A DNA stretch of 64,000 nt from Gossypium raimondii. Lineage: Eukaryota > Streptophyta > Magnoliopsida > Malvales > Malvaceae. Shown piece after piece: positions 33,321 to 45,475 of this stretch; positions within the stretch are counted from its first letter, which is position 1, and each line of letters starts with the position of its first letter. The stretch spans positions 55,261,924-55,325,923 of the forward strand of contig NC_068570.1 in the NCBI RefSeq assembly GCF_025698545.1. The letters are read 5' to 3'. Position numbers and translations under genes: made by a program. Under the pieces are notes generated by a model, which saw only the letters and a program-made list of their open reading frames with translations, had not been told where the DNA came from and did not search any database.

Positions 33321-36300
33321 ATGTCGAACCATTCGCGAACTCAGTCTCTGGTCTTCGGGATACCTTGGCCTGAACTCAACGATGGCTTATTCTATAGCGA
33401 CGTCGTTCCACATTCCGATTCCGGTCACTAAATTCATTTGTTCTCCTCCTTTTTCCTTTAAATTATGTTTTATTTTTTAAACTGAATATTTTTCATCTCT
33501 CTCTCTCTGTTTTGATTTTATAGAGCTTACTTTAATAGATTTTTACTCAAGGAAGTACAAAATTCAGCTCCTTTACAAGGGTAATTTTAAAAATTCTTTT
33601 ATAATTATATCAAATTTTCAAAATTTTATTTGTTAATTCTCTTTTCCAAATCATTAACGATTGAACAGTTGGTTGCAGCGAATTCAAAATGGACAGGTAG
33701 GTTTCTGATAAAAAGAATTAAGTAATTAATAAAAAACAAAAAAAATCAATTTTTGCTTTTTTTCAGATATCAGTTGATGGAAGAGTCGTTAAAGATCCAA
33801 ATACGATTCTCAGGTTTTTTATTTTAAAATTTCGTTCTAATCATTATTTTCCAATTTATGTTAATTTTTTTAATTCATTTTTTCTTTTTTCTTTTTTTTC
33901 AGTGGTGATTCAGTTTTAGTTTACCATAGGCTTCCATGGAAAGAACCTGATGTTCCTCACTTGCTTGAAGTTCTATACGAGGATGATGACATGGTAAATT
34001 AATTATTTTAATTATGTTTGGTAAAAATAGAATAAAATCTGAATACTGGAGTGTTTTTTTTAATTAATATTTAATCATGATTAGTTCAACTTTTATAATC
34101 CAAGAACAAGTAGGGGAAGATATGAACTTTAATTTCCTTTTAATAAAATCATTACCCGAAACTTCAAAATGTCTAAATTGCTATGAAATATTAAGGTTAT
34201 CAGGGCTCAGGACTTGGGGTGTCATTGTCATACGAGTATGTGTGTAAGACAGGTACACTTAATTTTTATTAAGCTTTTGCATAAATTCGGAGGACCATTT
34301 TCATATGTTGTAACCATATCCAAGTATGCCTAGTCCTACATGCTATTTTAGAGTAAATGAAGCGTTCGGGGTAATATAGGAAGAAAAAAACAAACAAAAA
34401 AAAGATGAACTCATGAATTTGTATGCATATATTTTTGTTTATGACTGTACCATCTTTAATCTATGATGCTCGGACAGGCACATGTTCTGGTGGTTATTCC
34501 ATATCTTTAGAGAGTCGACATTTTCATTTTCCCAGTCCATTCTGCAACATACACATCATACTTTTAAGAGAAAACTTAACAGTCACAGTGACATAATTGT
34601 AATCTATATTGCTCAATCTCTTCATTTTCTACATTAAGTACACTGGAGTTTGGTTAAAATTTCTTGTTAACAAATTATTACTACCAAATTCTAGTATCGC
34701 ATTTGGAACTAGAGTTTGACGTTTGATGTAAATTGAAATGTTTATGTTTAGGTTGCTTTAAACAAGCCTTCTGGTCTTCAAGTTTTGCCTGGAGGCCTTT
34801 TCCAGCAACGAACTGTTTTGACACAGCTTTGTTGGAGTGTAAAGAAGCAGAACTCTACACTAAACAGTCAAGAAACACATCCTGTTCCTGTTCATCGCCT
34901 AGGAAGGGGCACATCAGGTTCGCATACCCATTATTGCCTACTCGATGTGGACAACATGACCAAAGCATTATATTTCTTTATGTCATTGCTTACTTGTGCA
35001 TTGCCTAGGAAGGTGTTAGTCAGTTTCGTATACTCGTTACTTCTTACTTGATGTAGATAACATGACAAATGCATTATATTTCTTCATGTTATTGCTTACT
35101 CATGCATCACCTAGCAAGGGGTACATCAAGGTTTGCATGCTCATTATTGCTTATTCAATGTAGACAGCATGACCAAGACATTATATTTCTTCATGTTACT
35201 ACTTACTCTTGGATCGCCTAGGAAGGGATACATTACATTTGCATACTCATTGCTGCTTACTCATGCTGACAACATGACCAAGGCATTATATTTCTTCATG
35301 TTATTGCTCGAGAGTAAGACGTAAAGCAAAGGCTAGGAAGCAATAAATGGAGAAATAAAAAGCTAATGTTGTATTTCTTTTGCATCTGCATACTCTATCT
35401 TGAGTTGACTAAAAAATCTGGCAATAGTTTGTTGCTGTTTAAGTAACTACTATTTTATTGTTTCTTCCATAGATAACCAGTTAGCCTCTGTTACTTGGAC
35501 TCTGATGTCTGTCGGATACTGGTGTGTCCGGCATGGGTATGTTCAAAATTTTCTTTTCAGTTTTTCCATATAATTAGCGGATCCTATATCAGTACCCATG
35601 TCCCAATGTGTCAGATATGAGTGTCAGGCATGGTACTTAAAGTAAAATATAAAGTCAGGGTAACATAGCTGTTAGAAGTTTATTGTTCTTGCTACGCGTT
35701 GTTTCTTGCCTGTTTATGTGCTATTTTCCTTTCCCTTAATTTTCTAATAAGTTATGACCGACATGAATTCTGATTATTATTGTTGTTGTCATATTTTTGT
35801 GGGTTGATCTCTTGCTGGTTGGCTTCTAGGAATATTACTTTGTGCAAAGACAAAAGTTGCTAAAACTCGCCTTGCAGCATATTTTGCTGATGGAACATCT
35901 CTTGTTGGAGCTACCAGGTAGCAAAGGAAACCAATTGGTATCATACTAGTTTCCACTTACAGTTTTGACTGTGTTACTTGGACATTGGTGAGAGTGTTAG
36001 ATACATGCATGTGTCTATTATGGGTATGTTTAGCTTTTTCTAAGTTTTTTAATATATTTGAAAGGTTCTAGGAGGATCATGTATCCCCATTCCCCATGTC
36101 AGATAATCTATCAGACATAAGTTTCGAACATGGATCTTTTAAGAAAAATAAGTCAAAGCAATAAAGGCTTTTCAAGTGAAAAATAACTATTTTTATTACT
36201 GGTAGCTCTTCTTAAATAAATAATAATTTTTACATAAGTTTCTTTCAGACCTGATTATTAGAAATTAAGCTTCATGTCTCAGTTAGTGATTTTTGTTGCA

Positions 36301-39300
36301 AGTTACAGTAACTATGTTGAAAGATTCTGTAATCCCCAAGTATCTGAAAATAAGTTTAAGTCTAAATTCAATGGGAATTTAAAGATGATAATGAAGGAAT
36401 TTCACTATATGATGGAGTAAAAAAAAAAATGAAGTTAAATGTACATAGTTTGATGTTGTCAAAATTCCCAAAGAAAACTTGCAATAGCTTGGAAGAAAGT
36501 AAAAGGCATTGGAAGAACAGCGGCAATATGAGTAGAGCCATTAGTGGCTCAGGAAGTTACTGATGATTTTTAGTTAAAAAGAGCAACTTTAGGCAAAGCA
36601 GTGTATTTAGTTCTCAATCATTTTACTTGGACTCAGATGTGAGTGTTAAATACGAGCATGTACCCGAAAAAGGTATGATCAGATTTTTCTAGGATTTTCA
36701 TGTATTTGGAGGGTCTTTGAAGTCATATCCATTTGTCAAAGATGAATGGCAGACACAGGTAGTTAAACGAAAATGATGAGTTAGAGCACATGGGTTAAAG
36801 TTAGACCATTGAAGAAAGGAATATTGAAGTGCAATGGCATGTGGTTTACTGATTAAGCTATGTGATATAACTAGCTTGAGTAATGAAGATGGAATAATTT
36901 GTTAAATCTACGGTACAGATTGAATCATGTCATTTTAGAGCTTTCCTTTTATATTTATAATTGTATTACTCAGACTCATGTGTAAGTGTTGGATACGAGT
37001 ATGTGCCCATCATGTTCAATTTTTTCTAAATTTTTCATGTATTTTGGAAGGTCCTTGGAAGGTTATATCTCCATATTTATGTCCAAATGTGTCATACATG
37101 GGTTTCGGGCATGGATACATCAAGCAAAATTAAAAGTTTGAGTAACATAGATTTATAAACCTCTTTCCAAATTTTAACCATATGTAATTTCTGCCGACTG
37201 TTCTTACATGTACAGTAATAGGAAAGCTGCACGAAGTGGTACCAGGAAAATATCAAAGATATACCGAGCACTTGTGACTGGCATACTTGTTGATGACAAG
37301 GTAATCTTACAGAATACTTTTGCTCATAAGAATGACTATGGCTTCTTATTTCTATTTGTGTTTTATCCTTATAAACACATAATATTGGTGAATTTGGTCA
37401 TCTGCATCCACTGACCTTGCATCTCAGTTGAAAATTTTCATGGCATAAAGGCTTTATGTCAATTGAATAATGTTTTTGCATCACAGGTTATCATTGATCA
37501 GCCTATTGGAATTGTGCGATATCCCGGAGTGGCCAAAGGACTATATGTTGCTTCACCCTCAGGTTTGTTTGTATCTAACATCATCTGTTCAACAGATATC
37601 ATCTTTGAAGTTCAATATAGTTTATAAACCATGGATTTAAAGGACCAGTACTGGCTTTTCATGAAGTTTTAGACACTGAGTTGTAAGATTTAGTCTATGT
37701 TACTTGGGCTCGAGTGTGAGTGTTGGGTACGAGTATTTGTCTATCAAGGGTATGGTCAGAAATTTCTTTAGTTTTTTCATGTATTAAGAGGATACTTGTA
37801 GGTCATATCTCTATATTCATGTGTCGGATACGAATGTTGGACATGGGTATTTTAAAAAAGATGAAGAATCAGAGCAACATAGGATCGAGTTACTTTTTCA
37901 TGATGTGCTTGTACACTGAGCTTAAGTATCTGTTCTGTTATTGGCTTGTAATTTGTCACTTTTTTTTTTACTTATTAGGGAAGCCTGCTTTGAGCAAAGT
38001 TGAAGTTCTTGAGAGAGATGAGAAACAAAACTGCACATTGGTTCAGGTATGTGTGACCATGACTATTTAGGTGGTTATGAAGAAGCTTAGATAGATTTTT
38101 GTTTTAATTTGCTTTTACTAATGTTTTAAGTTACGTGTTTGACAGGTTGAGATTGAGTCGGGACGGCCTCACCAAATACGGATTCATCTTTCGTTCATAG
38201 GGCATCCCTTGTTGGGTAAGAACTGAAGTATTACTTTGTTTATATAAATTCAATAGTGAATGAAATCTTTGAGTTCTTTTTTTAACTTAATGCAGCCATT
38301 TCTAAACGAAAATGTGCCACAAATGACATTTACATTTCTCTGACCATTTTTATTTAAGCATCCATGTCCACACATTTTGGGACATGGTTATGGGTATGAC
38401 CCTCCAAATACGTGGAAAAAACCTGTCTTGGACAAATACTATAAGATACTCACATCTGAGTTTAAATAACATATAATGGTGTGTTGTATAGAGGCTGTTG
38501 TTGTTGTTGTTCAACTGATATGTTTTCGCCAACTTATCAGGTGATCCGCTGTATATTGCTGGGGGCGAACCAAGGTGTTTTGACCCTGAGCTTGTTGATG
38601 AAAGTTTTGCACAAGATGGGTATGACTACATTTGCTTGCATTTCCTTCCTGATCTTGTATGATTAATACGATGATAATAGCATCTTCTCTTCTGTATGAA
38701 CTTTTACTGTGATTTAGATTTACCTTAAAGTTTGATATCTAACTTGTAGATACCATATTTTGTCTGAGTCAAATCTCAATTTGTAACCAAGTTATGAGAG
38801 ATGGTTGAGGGTTTGTACCCATTAGGCACGATGTGACATAACTCTTATTAGTATCTGTGGCATTGTTTGATTGACCTGTCTCACATATTCGGGTATAAGT
38901 ATGAGATGTGATCATCTACACTTGTAAATACATGACAAAACCATAGAAAAAAAAATTAAACATATCCTTGCTGGATGAGAAAAATAGGTTAATGAGGTAC
39001 TTTGTTTATTAACCATAGTAGATGTTTAATTACCTATGTATTATTAAGTTGAGAGTTGAACAAACCTCAGTTGGTGCTCAAATTATGAGCGATGGTTAAG
39101 GTTTGTACCCACTTAAGTGCGTTGCGACATAACTTGTTAGTAAATAATAGTTATTCATAATCTCTAAGCTCGTATGTTCTCGTTTAGCACTGTTTAATTT
39201 ACCCCTGTTACATCTTTGGACATGGGTATAGGATATAATCTTCTTAGGATCTTCCAAATAATAATTATTCGTGGTGAACATATATCTGTATATGATATTG

Positions 39301-40300
39301 ATATTATTTTAGTTCTAGAAGTATGCAAGCCTGGAAATGAGTTACCGAACTGCCGAGTATTTAAAATTGTCATGACAGAGGGTACCAGAGGCCTACGAAC
39401 CCTGTACCAGGAGACTGCGGCTATTACTTGCATGCTCATCGACTTGTTCTTTCGCATCCAACCACAAATGAGGTAAGTCCATAAGTTACAATGGTTTAAC
39501 TTTTATTTTTGGAAATACTCTGTATCCGATGATATCTAAGGGTGATAAAGGTCCGATTTGGTTTCAAGGGAAAAAAAAGTGATGTTAATGCGTAGTATTC
39601 TGTCTTTTAAAAGCTGAACCCAAATTGAATTGAATGTCATAGGTAACTGAACCGAATTCTCTGTTCAAATCAGTTCGGTTCTTTGTTTTTTTCGAACTTT
39701 TTGTCAAAAATATATTCTGTAAAATATTTTAAAGGTTTTTTTTCACTCATTTAGAAATAAAATATCTATTTTTATAATATGAAACTTAAACATTAATTAT
39801 AAAATAAATTTTGGTTCAGTTCGGTTTGGTTCAAATAATGAGTTTTTTAACTTCTGAATCAGAAACCGAACTAAAAAAAAAAAAAGAGTTTATCTGAACT
39901 GAAATCAAAATCAAAATTGAACCGAACACTATGTTTCCGAGTAGTTTTTGATTTTCTTGGTTTTCTGGCTCAGGTTTATGCATATTTGAAAACGAGTGTG
40001 GGAATAGAATCTCTCAACATAACCATATATTGTGTTAGACACACACTTAAATCCAAGTAACATAGATCATAAGCATATGAAATCGACATTTGGTTTCCTA
40101 GTAAACATGCACATCTATCCATATGCGTACCATTTACTTTGATTGTAATATCACTACTATCTTCGTAACAATTTACATGTTCATTGTTTACATTCTTGTT
40201 GCAGATGATTTACATCACCGCGCCACTTTCCACCATCCTTCAAACGTCAGATGAGGCCAACGGCTCGCCGGGATCCGTATCCATCAACTCAGGTAATTGA
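33321..40300 (+). CDS. RNA pseudouridine synthase 5-like (RluA family), one-base frame break in exon 2
   Basis: Fourteen exons, all with GT-AG borders: 33321-33423, 33524-33580, 33669-33696, 33767-33813, 33903-33993, 34752-34917, 35830-35917, 37216-37300, 37487-37562, 37979-38046, 38146-38215, 38541-38619, 39379-39472, 40205-40300. They would give about 382 residues but total 1148 nt, one short of a full frame. The loss is in exon 2 at the A run 33559-33562: FYSRKYK is read before it and NSAPLQGWLQRIQNGQI in the next frame. An S4-like N-terminal region precedes the RluA catalytic domain (VLYEDDDM.ALNKPSGLQVLPGG, HRLGRGTSGILL, KIYRALV, GRPHQIRIHL..GHPLLGDPLY). The catalytic Asp of HRLDxxTSG is Gly here. 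It is probably plastid, mitochondrial or cytosolic; no clear transit peptide is seen. Confidence 0.88.
34897..35322 (+). repeat. 106-bp tandem repeat (4 units) seeded by the exon 6 splice junction
   Basis: The marker 'gCCTAGgAAGGGgyACATcAggTTYGCATaC' occurs at 34897 (exon 6 end plus donor), 35003, 35109 and 35216, a period of 106-107. Each unit continues 'cattattgcttactc.atgt.gacaacatgaccaaagcattatatttcttcatgttattgcttactc'. Unit 1 spans the codons of the catalytic motif and the 5' splice site; units 2-4 are intronic and their donor-like GT is altered. Confidence 0.88.
35480..35665 (+). mobile_element. Small MITE family in RPUS5-like introns, copy in intron 6
   Basis: It begins CTCTGTTACTTGGACTCTGA and ends GTCAGGGTAACATAGCTG; the ends GTTAC...GTAACATAG are inverted. 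The body holds 'gtcGGATACtggtgtgtccggcatGGGTATGttca' and 'atgtcccaatGTGTCaGATAtgagtg'. It sits in the same intron as the 106-bp repeat. Confidence 0.7.
35965..36160 (+). mobile_element. Small MITE family, copy in intron 7
   Basis: TGTTACTTGGACATTGG at the left, then 'gttagatacatgcatgtgtc' and 'GGGTATGTTTAGCTTTTTC', with a diverged right end near AGTCAAAGCAATAAAGG. It is the same family as 35480. Confidence 0.6.
36612..36800 (+). mobile_element. Small MITE family, copy in intron 7
   Basis: TTTTACTTGGACTCAGATGT at the left, 'GAGTGTTAAATACGAGCATGT' and 'tttcatgtatttggagggtcttt' in the body. The ends are decayed. Confidence 0.6.
36962..37155 (+). mobile_element. Small MITE family, copy in intron 7
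   Basis: TGTATTACTCAGACTCATGT at the left, 'gtgttGGATACGAGTATGTG' in the body and GAGTAACATAGATT at the right. Confidence 0.7.
37694..37885 (+). mobile_element. Small MITE family, copy in intron 9
   Basis: This is the clearest copy: CTATGTTACTTGGGCTCGAG at the left and AGAGCAACATAGG at the right. The body carries GTGTTGGGTACGAGTATTTG and GTGTCGGATACGAATGTTGG. The frame 37720-38070 crosses it and is not a gene. Confidence 0.75.
38340..38475 (-). mobile_element. Small MITE family, partial inverted copy in intron 11
   Basis: On the minus strand it reads TTTAAACTCAGATGTGAGTA ... CGTATTTGGAGGGTCATACC, the body of the same family in opposite orientation. Weaker traces occur at about 34215-34330 (intron 5), 38870-38960 and 39165-39310 (intron 12), and 40030-40070 (intron 13). 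Confidence 0.55.
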
Positions 40301-41454
40301 GAAAACATCGCTCATTTAATGGCCTTTTCTACTGGCGATGCCGGTAAAATTCGATTACTCGATCATCAAGAGTAGTGTTTTCTTTTTTATTAGAATTATC
40401 ATCACGGGTATAGATAGGGGCAGGCAACGACCTTGGCCCCCAAAAATGGTGAAACCACCATTTAAACTCTTCAGGTTTTGTGAAATTACAAGATAAGACC
40501 TCTCAAAAAGTTATAAATCATTTTTGACCCTCAAAACAATTTTCTGATTTCACCATGTATCATCATTTCATGGGGAAGGGTTCCAATATCTAGTAATCTT
40601 TGTATTTAAGATACTATAGATTATATAAATCTTAATTATTATATAAATAATTTATATTCCTATAAAATAGGTTATTTAATATAATATTTGTAGTAAGGAA
40701 ATAATTTAAAACTTGACGTGTACGAATTTCATAGATTGTGAAAATATTAATAATTTTCAGCGTTAAATTATTTACATTAGTGCAAGTAAATCTTCCAATA
40801 TATTTGAAAAGTATATGTAATATGGATCAAATTAATTAATTTTGTATATTTGAATTTTTAGGATATATATATTATATTATAAAAAAGTTGTTATTAGTAC
40901 AAACAATCCTCTAATACTACTTAAATTTTAGTGTTTCTAGAAATTTTACATGGAAGTAAAATAATATTATGTTTTCTTACAATATTTTCCTAACTTATAT
41001 ATTTATAGTTTTATTAAAATATTAATAAAATGAAATGTATTTTAATTAACGCATCATCATCTCATGTAAAATGGTTTTAATGCTATCTAAATTTTAAAAT
41101 TGTTTCTGTAAAATTTATAAATGTAATATAATCAAAATATTACAAATATATTATATTTCAAATAATTTGTATTAGCCCTGAAATAAATACTTTTATTACC
41201 CATTCGATTTTGATATAAAGTTGATCTGTATGAGGATTGGCATTCCATTAAGGTTTTTTTTTTTTTAAATTCGAGTTATCTCGAATTATTATTCAATAAT
41301 AAAAAATATTAAATAAAATTAATTATAAAAATAGATAAAATTATATATTTAATATTAAATGAGTGGTAATTTGGGCTTACGGGTCAAGTTGGGCATAATA
41401 CGAGCATGGGGCAAAAAATGTATTTTTCGCAACTTAATTTGAGGCAAATCTAGA
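40301..41454. other. AT-rich spacer after the pseudouridine synthase gene
   Basis: The gene's 3'UTR and a diverged copy of the 230-bp MITE family (about 40415-40570, GGGGCAGGCAACGACCTTGG) lie at the left. 40600-41400 is AT-rich without recognised features. Confidence 0.45.
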
Positions 41455-41692
41455 TCAAGTTGGTTTATAGCACGGAGGTTATTCAGTCTATTAAAGTAAC
41501 ATTCTTAAGGTCTTCTTATTTAGCATTTATCAATCGTATTTAGCAGATTTTGTTGGAAATAGTTCAACGGAAATTTGTTCATATTCCTAGAGAAGAAAAC
41601 ATAGAAGTTGATCACATCGCAAAGTTGGCTTTCGACAAGAATGAGGGACTGCAGTTGTTTGCAGAGAATTCGCCTAATAGTAGTTTAACGTG
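41455..41692 (+). pseudogene. LINE RNase H domain relic
   Basis: Translation with at least one stop gives 'STEVIQSI...', then HIPREENIEVDHIAKLAF, and ends at TAG/TGA near 41690. The 'xREENxxxDxLAK' segment is the C-terminal signature of the RNase H-like domain (RVT_3) of plant non-LTR retrotransposons. Only this C-terminal part survives. Confidence 0.65.
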
Positions 41693-44058
41693 ATTTTTTT
41701 GATGGGTTATCTTTTACACCAAAAAATATGATTTAATTAATAGATAACATTTTAGAATTTGAGTATAAAATAAATATCAATTTAAAGCATATTTAAATAA
41801 ATTTATTGAATTTTAAATAATAAAAGTTTAACCTAGATTGTTACAAGGAATTAAATTATTCAACTGTTGACATAAAACTTACGTTTTTTACATTTTTCAC
41901 ATTTAACTCATTTCCATGTAAAACCTCAAAAATTTTTATTGTAAAACCTCATATTTTTCCTTTCATTAAAAAATTTAAAAGATAAATTGAGTTTTCCTTG
42001 TAAAAATCTAAGTTTTCCTTATAAATATTCAGGTAATTTTCTATAAAACCTCATGTTTTTCCTCTTATTAAAAAACTAAAATTAATTATTAAAAGGAACA
42101 AAAATAAAGGAAATGAAAAAGATAAATGATTTTTTCTTAAAAATCCAAGTTTTATAAATCTTTCCTTCCAAAAATGAAATTAGTTCTAAAAGAAAAAATA
42201 AAATAAAAGATAATGGTTTTTCAAACCCAGACTTTCCCTCTAAATTTTCAAATTTCTTATTTATTAAAAAACTAAAATTAATTCTTAAAAATAAGATAAA
42301 ATAAAAGAAATTAAAAAGATAAAATAAGTGATCAAAATGAACACTTATTAAAATTAAGCGATTAAAATGAGTATTTAATGACAAATTAACGGCGAGTGAC
42401 TAAAATAATAAAAGTATGTAGCAATAGTGGCTAAAATGATAAGAGAATGTAACAACAATGCCTAAATTGCATTTTATTTTCGGTCCCAAAATGAAAACGT
42501 ATGAAAGTTAAGTGATCAATTGTGTAATTTACCTTTGAATTTATGATAAAATTAAAAACTACATAAGTACATTTGGCCTTACATATTATATATACTAGAT
42601 TATGCGCCACTCATAAAAATAAATATTTTATGTAAAAATATTTTATTTTAAAATTTATTCAACAACAACTATAGGTGAAGTGATAAAGAATTTGTAAGTA
42701 AATTTTATTAAACACGTTATCGGTATTTGGATTTGTAGTTTTAGTTCTTTTATTTAAAGATTATATAAAAGTATGGAAAGACAAAAACATCATCAAATTA
42801 ATATTATTTATCATTTAAAAGAAAGAATATATTAGTCTTTTTCCAACTGAATTGATATCCAATTAATCCGTGACATCAATTCAACCAAATACTTTATAAT
42901 ATTTAAAAAAATGTAACATACTGTAAATAAAAATTGAAATTAAAAGATATATGTTTGTATCATGTTCTTATTATATTTTTGCTTCATTTTCTTTAATTGA
43001 TTTTTTTAATTATTATATTTACTAGTATGGCATACCGCATGCTCATGTAACAAATAAATATATTTAAATTTTGTATAAAATATAAAAGACAAAAAAAATC
43101 TCATAATATATTTGATATCTTATAAAATGATTTAAGTATTTGATAATTTCCTAAGCGAGTTGAAACTCGGTTGATAATCGAGACTCAACTCAGTCAACCA
43201 CTTAATATATAATATAATATTTAAAATTTATATAATTTTAACTATTATTTAACTGATAATTTTGAGATGGTAATTTAAATTCAAAATTTTTTAAAAAAAA
43301 GAAAGATATTTATCATTTACCCCTCTTGGCTAAATGGGTAAATTATTCTTTAGGCCCTCCTAAAAGTAAAAGAATTAATTTAGGCCCAATCTTTGGTTAA
43401 ATGAAGAAGAATTTTAGCCTTTTTAAAAAATGAATAATCTAAAATCTAAACAATTTTAATACAAAATTTTTAGTTTTGTGCCCTCCTAATTTATAATCTT
43501 CTTTGCCATGCACAAATGCCACCAAATGAGGAGAAAAATAATTTGTTCGTAATCGCAATACTAGAAGGATTTAGAAACAAACTAGAGATACATCACTTAA
43601 ATCAACTTTTGATAATTGGATCCTAACCTCGTTATAATCAGATAACTTGACAATGAACTCTGATCAATCAAAAAACCATTACTAAAAGCTTCAACAAACC
43701 CACCGCATCAATGATGCATGAAAAGATAAGTCTCAAATGACTTATCCTCTTCTCCATCATCTTGAAATCCAATTTTGAGAGCACCATCACAAAACTCTAT
43801 CCCAATGAGGTCCTATGAAAACTATTCCCAGTATATCTAACAGTGCCCTTCCCTTGATAAATCACATGTATATATTAGAACACAACTGAAAAAAAAAAAA
43901 ACTACCACTACTTTCAAAGAGAATAGAATAGATAAGAACCCCATTGCTTTAAAAGAAAGCAAAATGAATTATTATTATTTTTGGTACAAAGGAAGTATTA
44001 AATCAAAGATAAATTAGAGAAGACGATTCTCCTCCATCTTAATCATCGTGCAATAACT
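41693..44058. other. AT-rich intergenic spacer
   Basis: It includes repetitive segments at 42340-42540 ('gtgactaaaat' type) and 43315-43510 (diverged 230-bp MITE, TTAGGCCCTCCTAAAA). The frame 42082-42384 is low-complexity Phe/Leu/Ile and is not supported. Confidence 0.45.
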
Positions 44059-44465
44059 ACAACACTTCATCCGATGGTTGCATGTAAATATGTCTCCTCA
44101 AAGGTCTTAAGAATGTCATTTTTGCCAAGCCATCCGCAACCTTATTCTCCTCTCTGAACATATGCCTAACGTGAACCATCCAGGAACGTTTGCAAAGGTC
44201 CTTAATGGCACGCCCCACAACTGAATAAGTTTGTTAATCTTCATTTGCTTGGATCACTTCGATAGTTTTAATCCTATCCACCTCAAGTATCACCTTCTCT
44301 AAACCAAGATTCCATGCTAGTTGGAGCCCCTTAAGAACACCCCAAAATTTAGCCGGAACCACTGAACAACAATCAATAATTTTAGAAAAACCAACTACCC
44401 AAACCCCTGCTGCAGTAATCTTGGACAATTGGCAAATTGCACCATCAATATTAATATTCCAAAGT
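44059..44465 (-). pseudogene. LINE RNase H domain fragment (RVT_3), one in-frame stop
   Basis: Minus strand, from about 44464 (WNINIDGAI, holding the first catalytic Asp) through AAGVWVVGFSK, FWGVLKGLQLAWNLG and VILEVDR (another acidic site) to a TAA at 44234-44236. It then continues in the same frame with REENKVADGLAKM (last catalytic Asp) and ends at a TAG near 44059. About 130 residues of an RNase H fold are recognisable. The upstream reverse transcriptase is absent, so it is a 5'-truncated, non-functional LINE remnant. Confidence 0.78.
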
Positions 44466-44751
44466 GAATTATTATTTATGTACAGGTAATGCCCAAAAAT
44501 TTAAGCTTGGAAAGAGAAAATCCAAAGAAGGAAATGAGAAAAAAGGAGGCATTAAATTGTTATTGCCTAATGGAACTCATTTTCTCAAATAAAAGGAAAA
44601 AGAAATTTTTTGTTTTTGTTTTTGTTTGGCGAGGAAAAAAAAGTGAAAGGAAAATGAAAACAAAATGTTTTTTTACATTTTTTATGAAAAATAAATATTA
44701 TAAAACCTATATACACACACAAAATAGTTAACCCTATTTTGAAGGAATTAA

Positions 44752-44900
44752 GGGTGAGTTTGGATGGACGGTGCATTTACCTATAATTAATGTAAAAACA
44801 GTGGAGCAATGAGCTTAGATGCTATAATAATATTGTAATATAAGACAAAAAGTAAATTAAACTCACCACATCATATCTAATCGCCCATCCAAGGCTCTTC
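44752..44900. mobile_element. Harbinger-type MITE, diverged copy
   Basis: The left end is GGGTGAGTTTGGATGGACGG after TAA; the right end is ATCGCCCATCCAAGGCTC, with the terminal bases altered. It shares 'GTAAAAACAG' and 'GACAAAAAGTAAA' with the clean copy at 59308-59456. Confidence 0.7.
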
Positions 44901-45110
44901 TCTTACCCGATAAGTTGGGAGGTTATCATGTCAACTCCACTGGGCAATCAATAACACGCAAACCCTAATTTGAAGACTTGGTGGGATTTAATAAAATTAA
45001 GAAAAAAGGGGCCTAGAAATTTATTAGGAAAATGACACTATTAAAGTCAATTTCTGTATGAGATTTTTAGGGAGGTCTTTGACTTTTATGAATAGCTGAT
45101 ATATTAAATT

Positions 45111-45475
45111 GGGATAAATTTCAAAATTATATATGAATTTTGATTCAATTTATAATTTGATACATAAACTTTGATTTAGAGCAATTAGACATATGAATCT
45201 TTGGTTGTGGTTCAAAATATACATAAAACTTTAATTTTGATTCAATCATACACATTTTAAAAACAAATACATCAATTTATTTTTATATTGGATAAATATA
45301 ATTATATGTGCATGTATAAACATAAAATGACGTTATATAAAATATTGTGTTAATAATTTGTGATAATTGATTCAAATCAAAATTTTATGTATAAAATTGC
45401 ACAAAATTAAAGTTCCTGCATAAAGTTGCACATTAAATCAAAATTCATGTATAGTTTTGAAATTTGTCCCTATTA
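45111..45475. mobile_element. AT-rich MITE, copy 1 of 2
   Basis: It starts GGGATAAATTTCAAAATTAT and ends ATAGTTTTGAAATTTGTCCC, inverted repeats. 46687-46990 is a second copy with the same ends and the internal word TTATTTTTATATTGGATAAA. Confidence 0.75.

Noticed and set aside
34733-35051. Two 88-91 codon frames as separate genes
   Set aside because: They are exon 6 of the pseudouridine synthase read into its intron, in the right or a shifted frame.
42082-42384. 100-codon minus-strand frame with many hydrophobic residues
   Set aside because: Phe/Ile/Leu/Ser low complexity from A-rich DNA, in a region of 'aaatttaaaa' spacer, with no splice or domain evidence.
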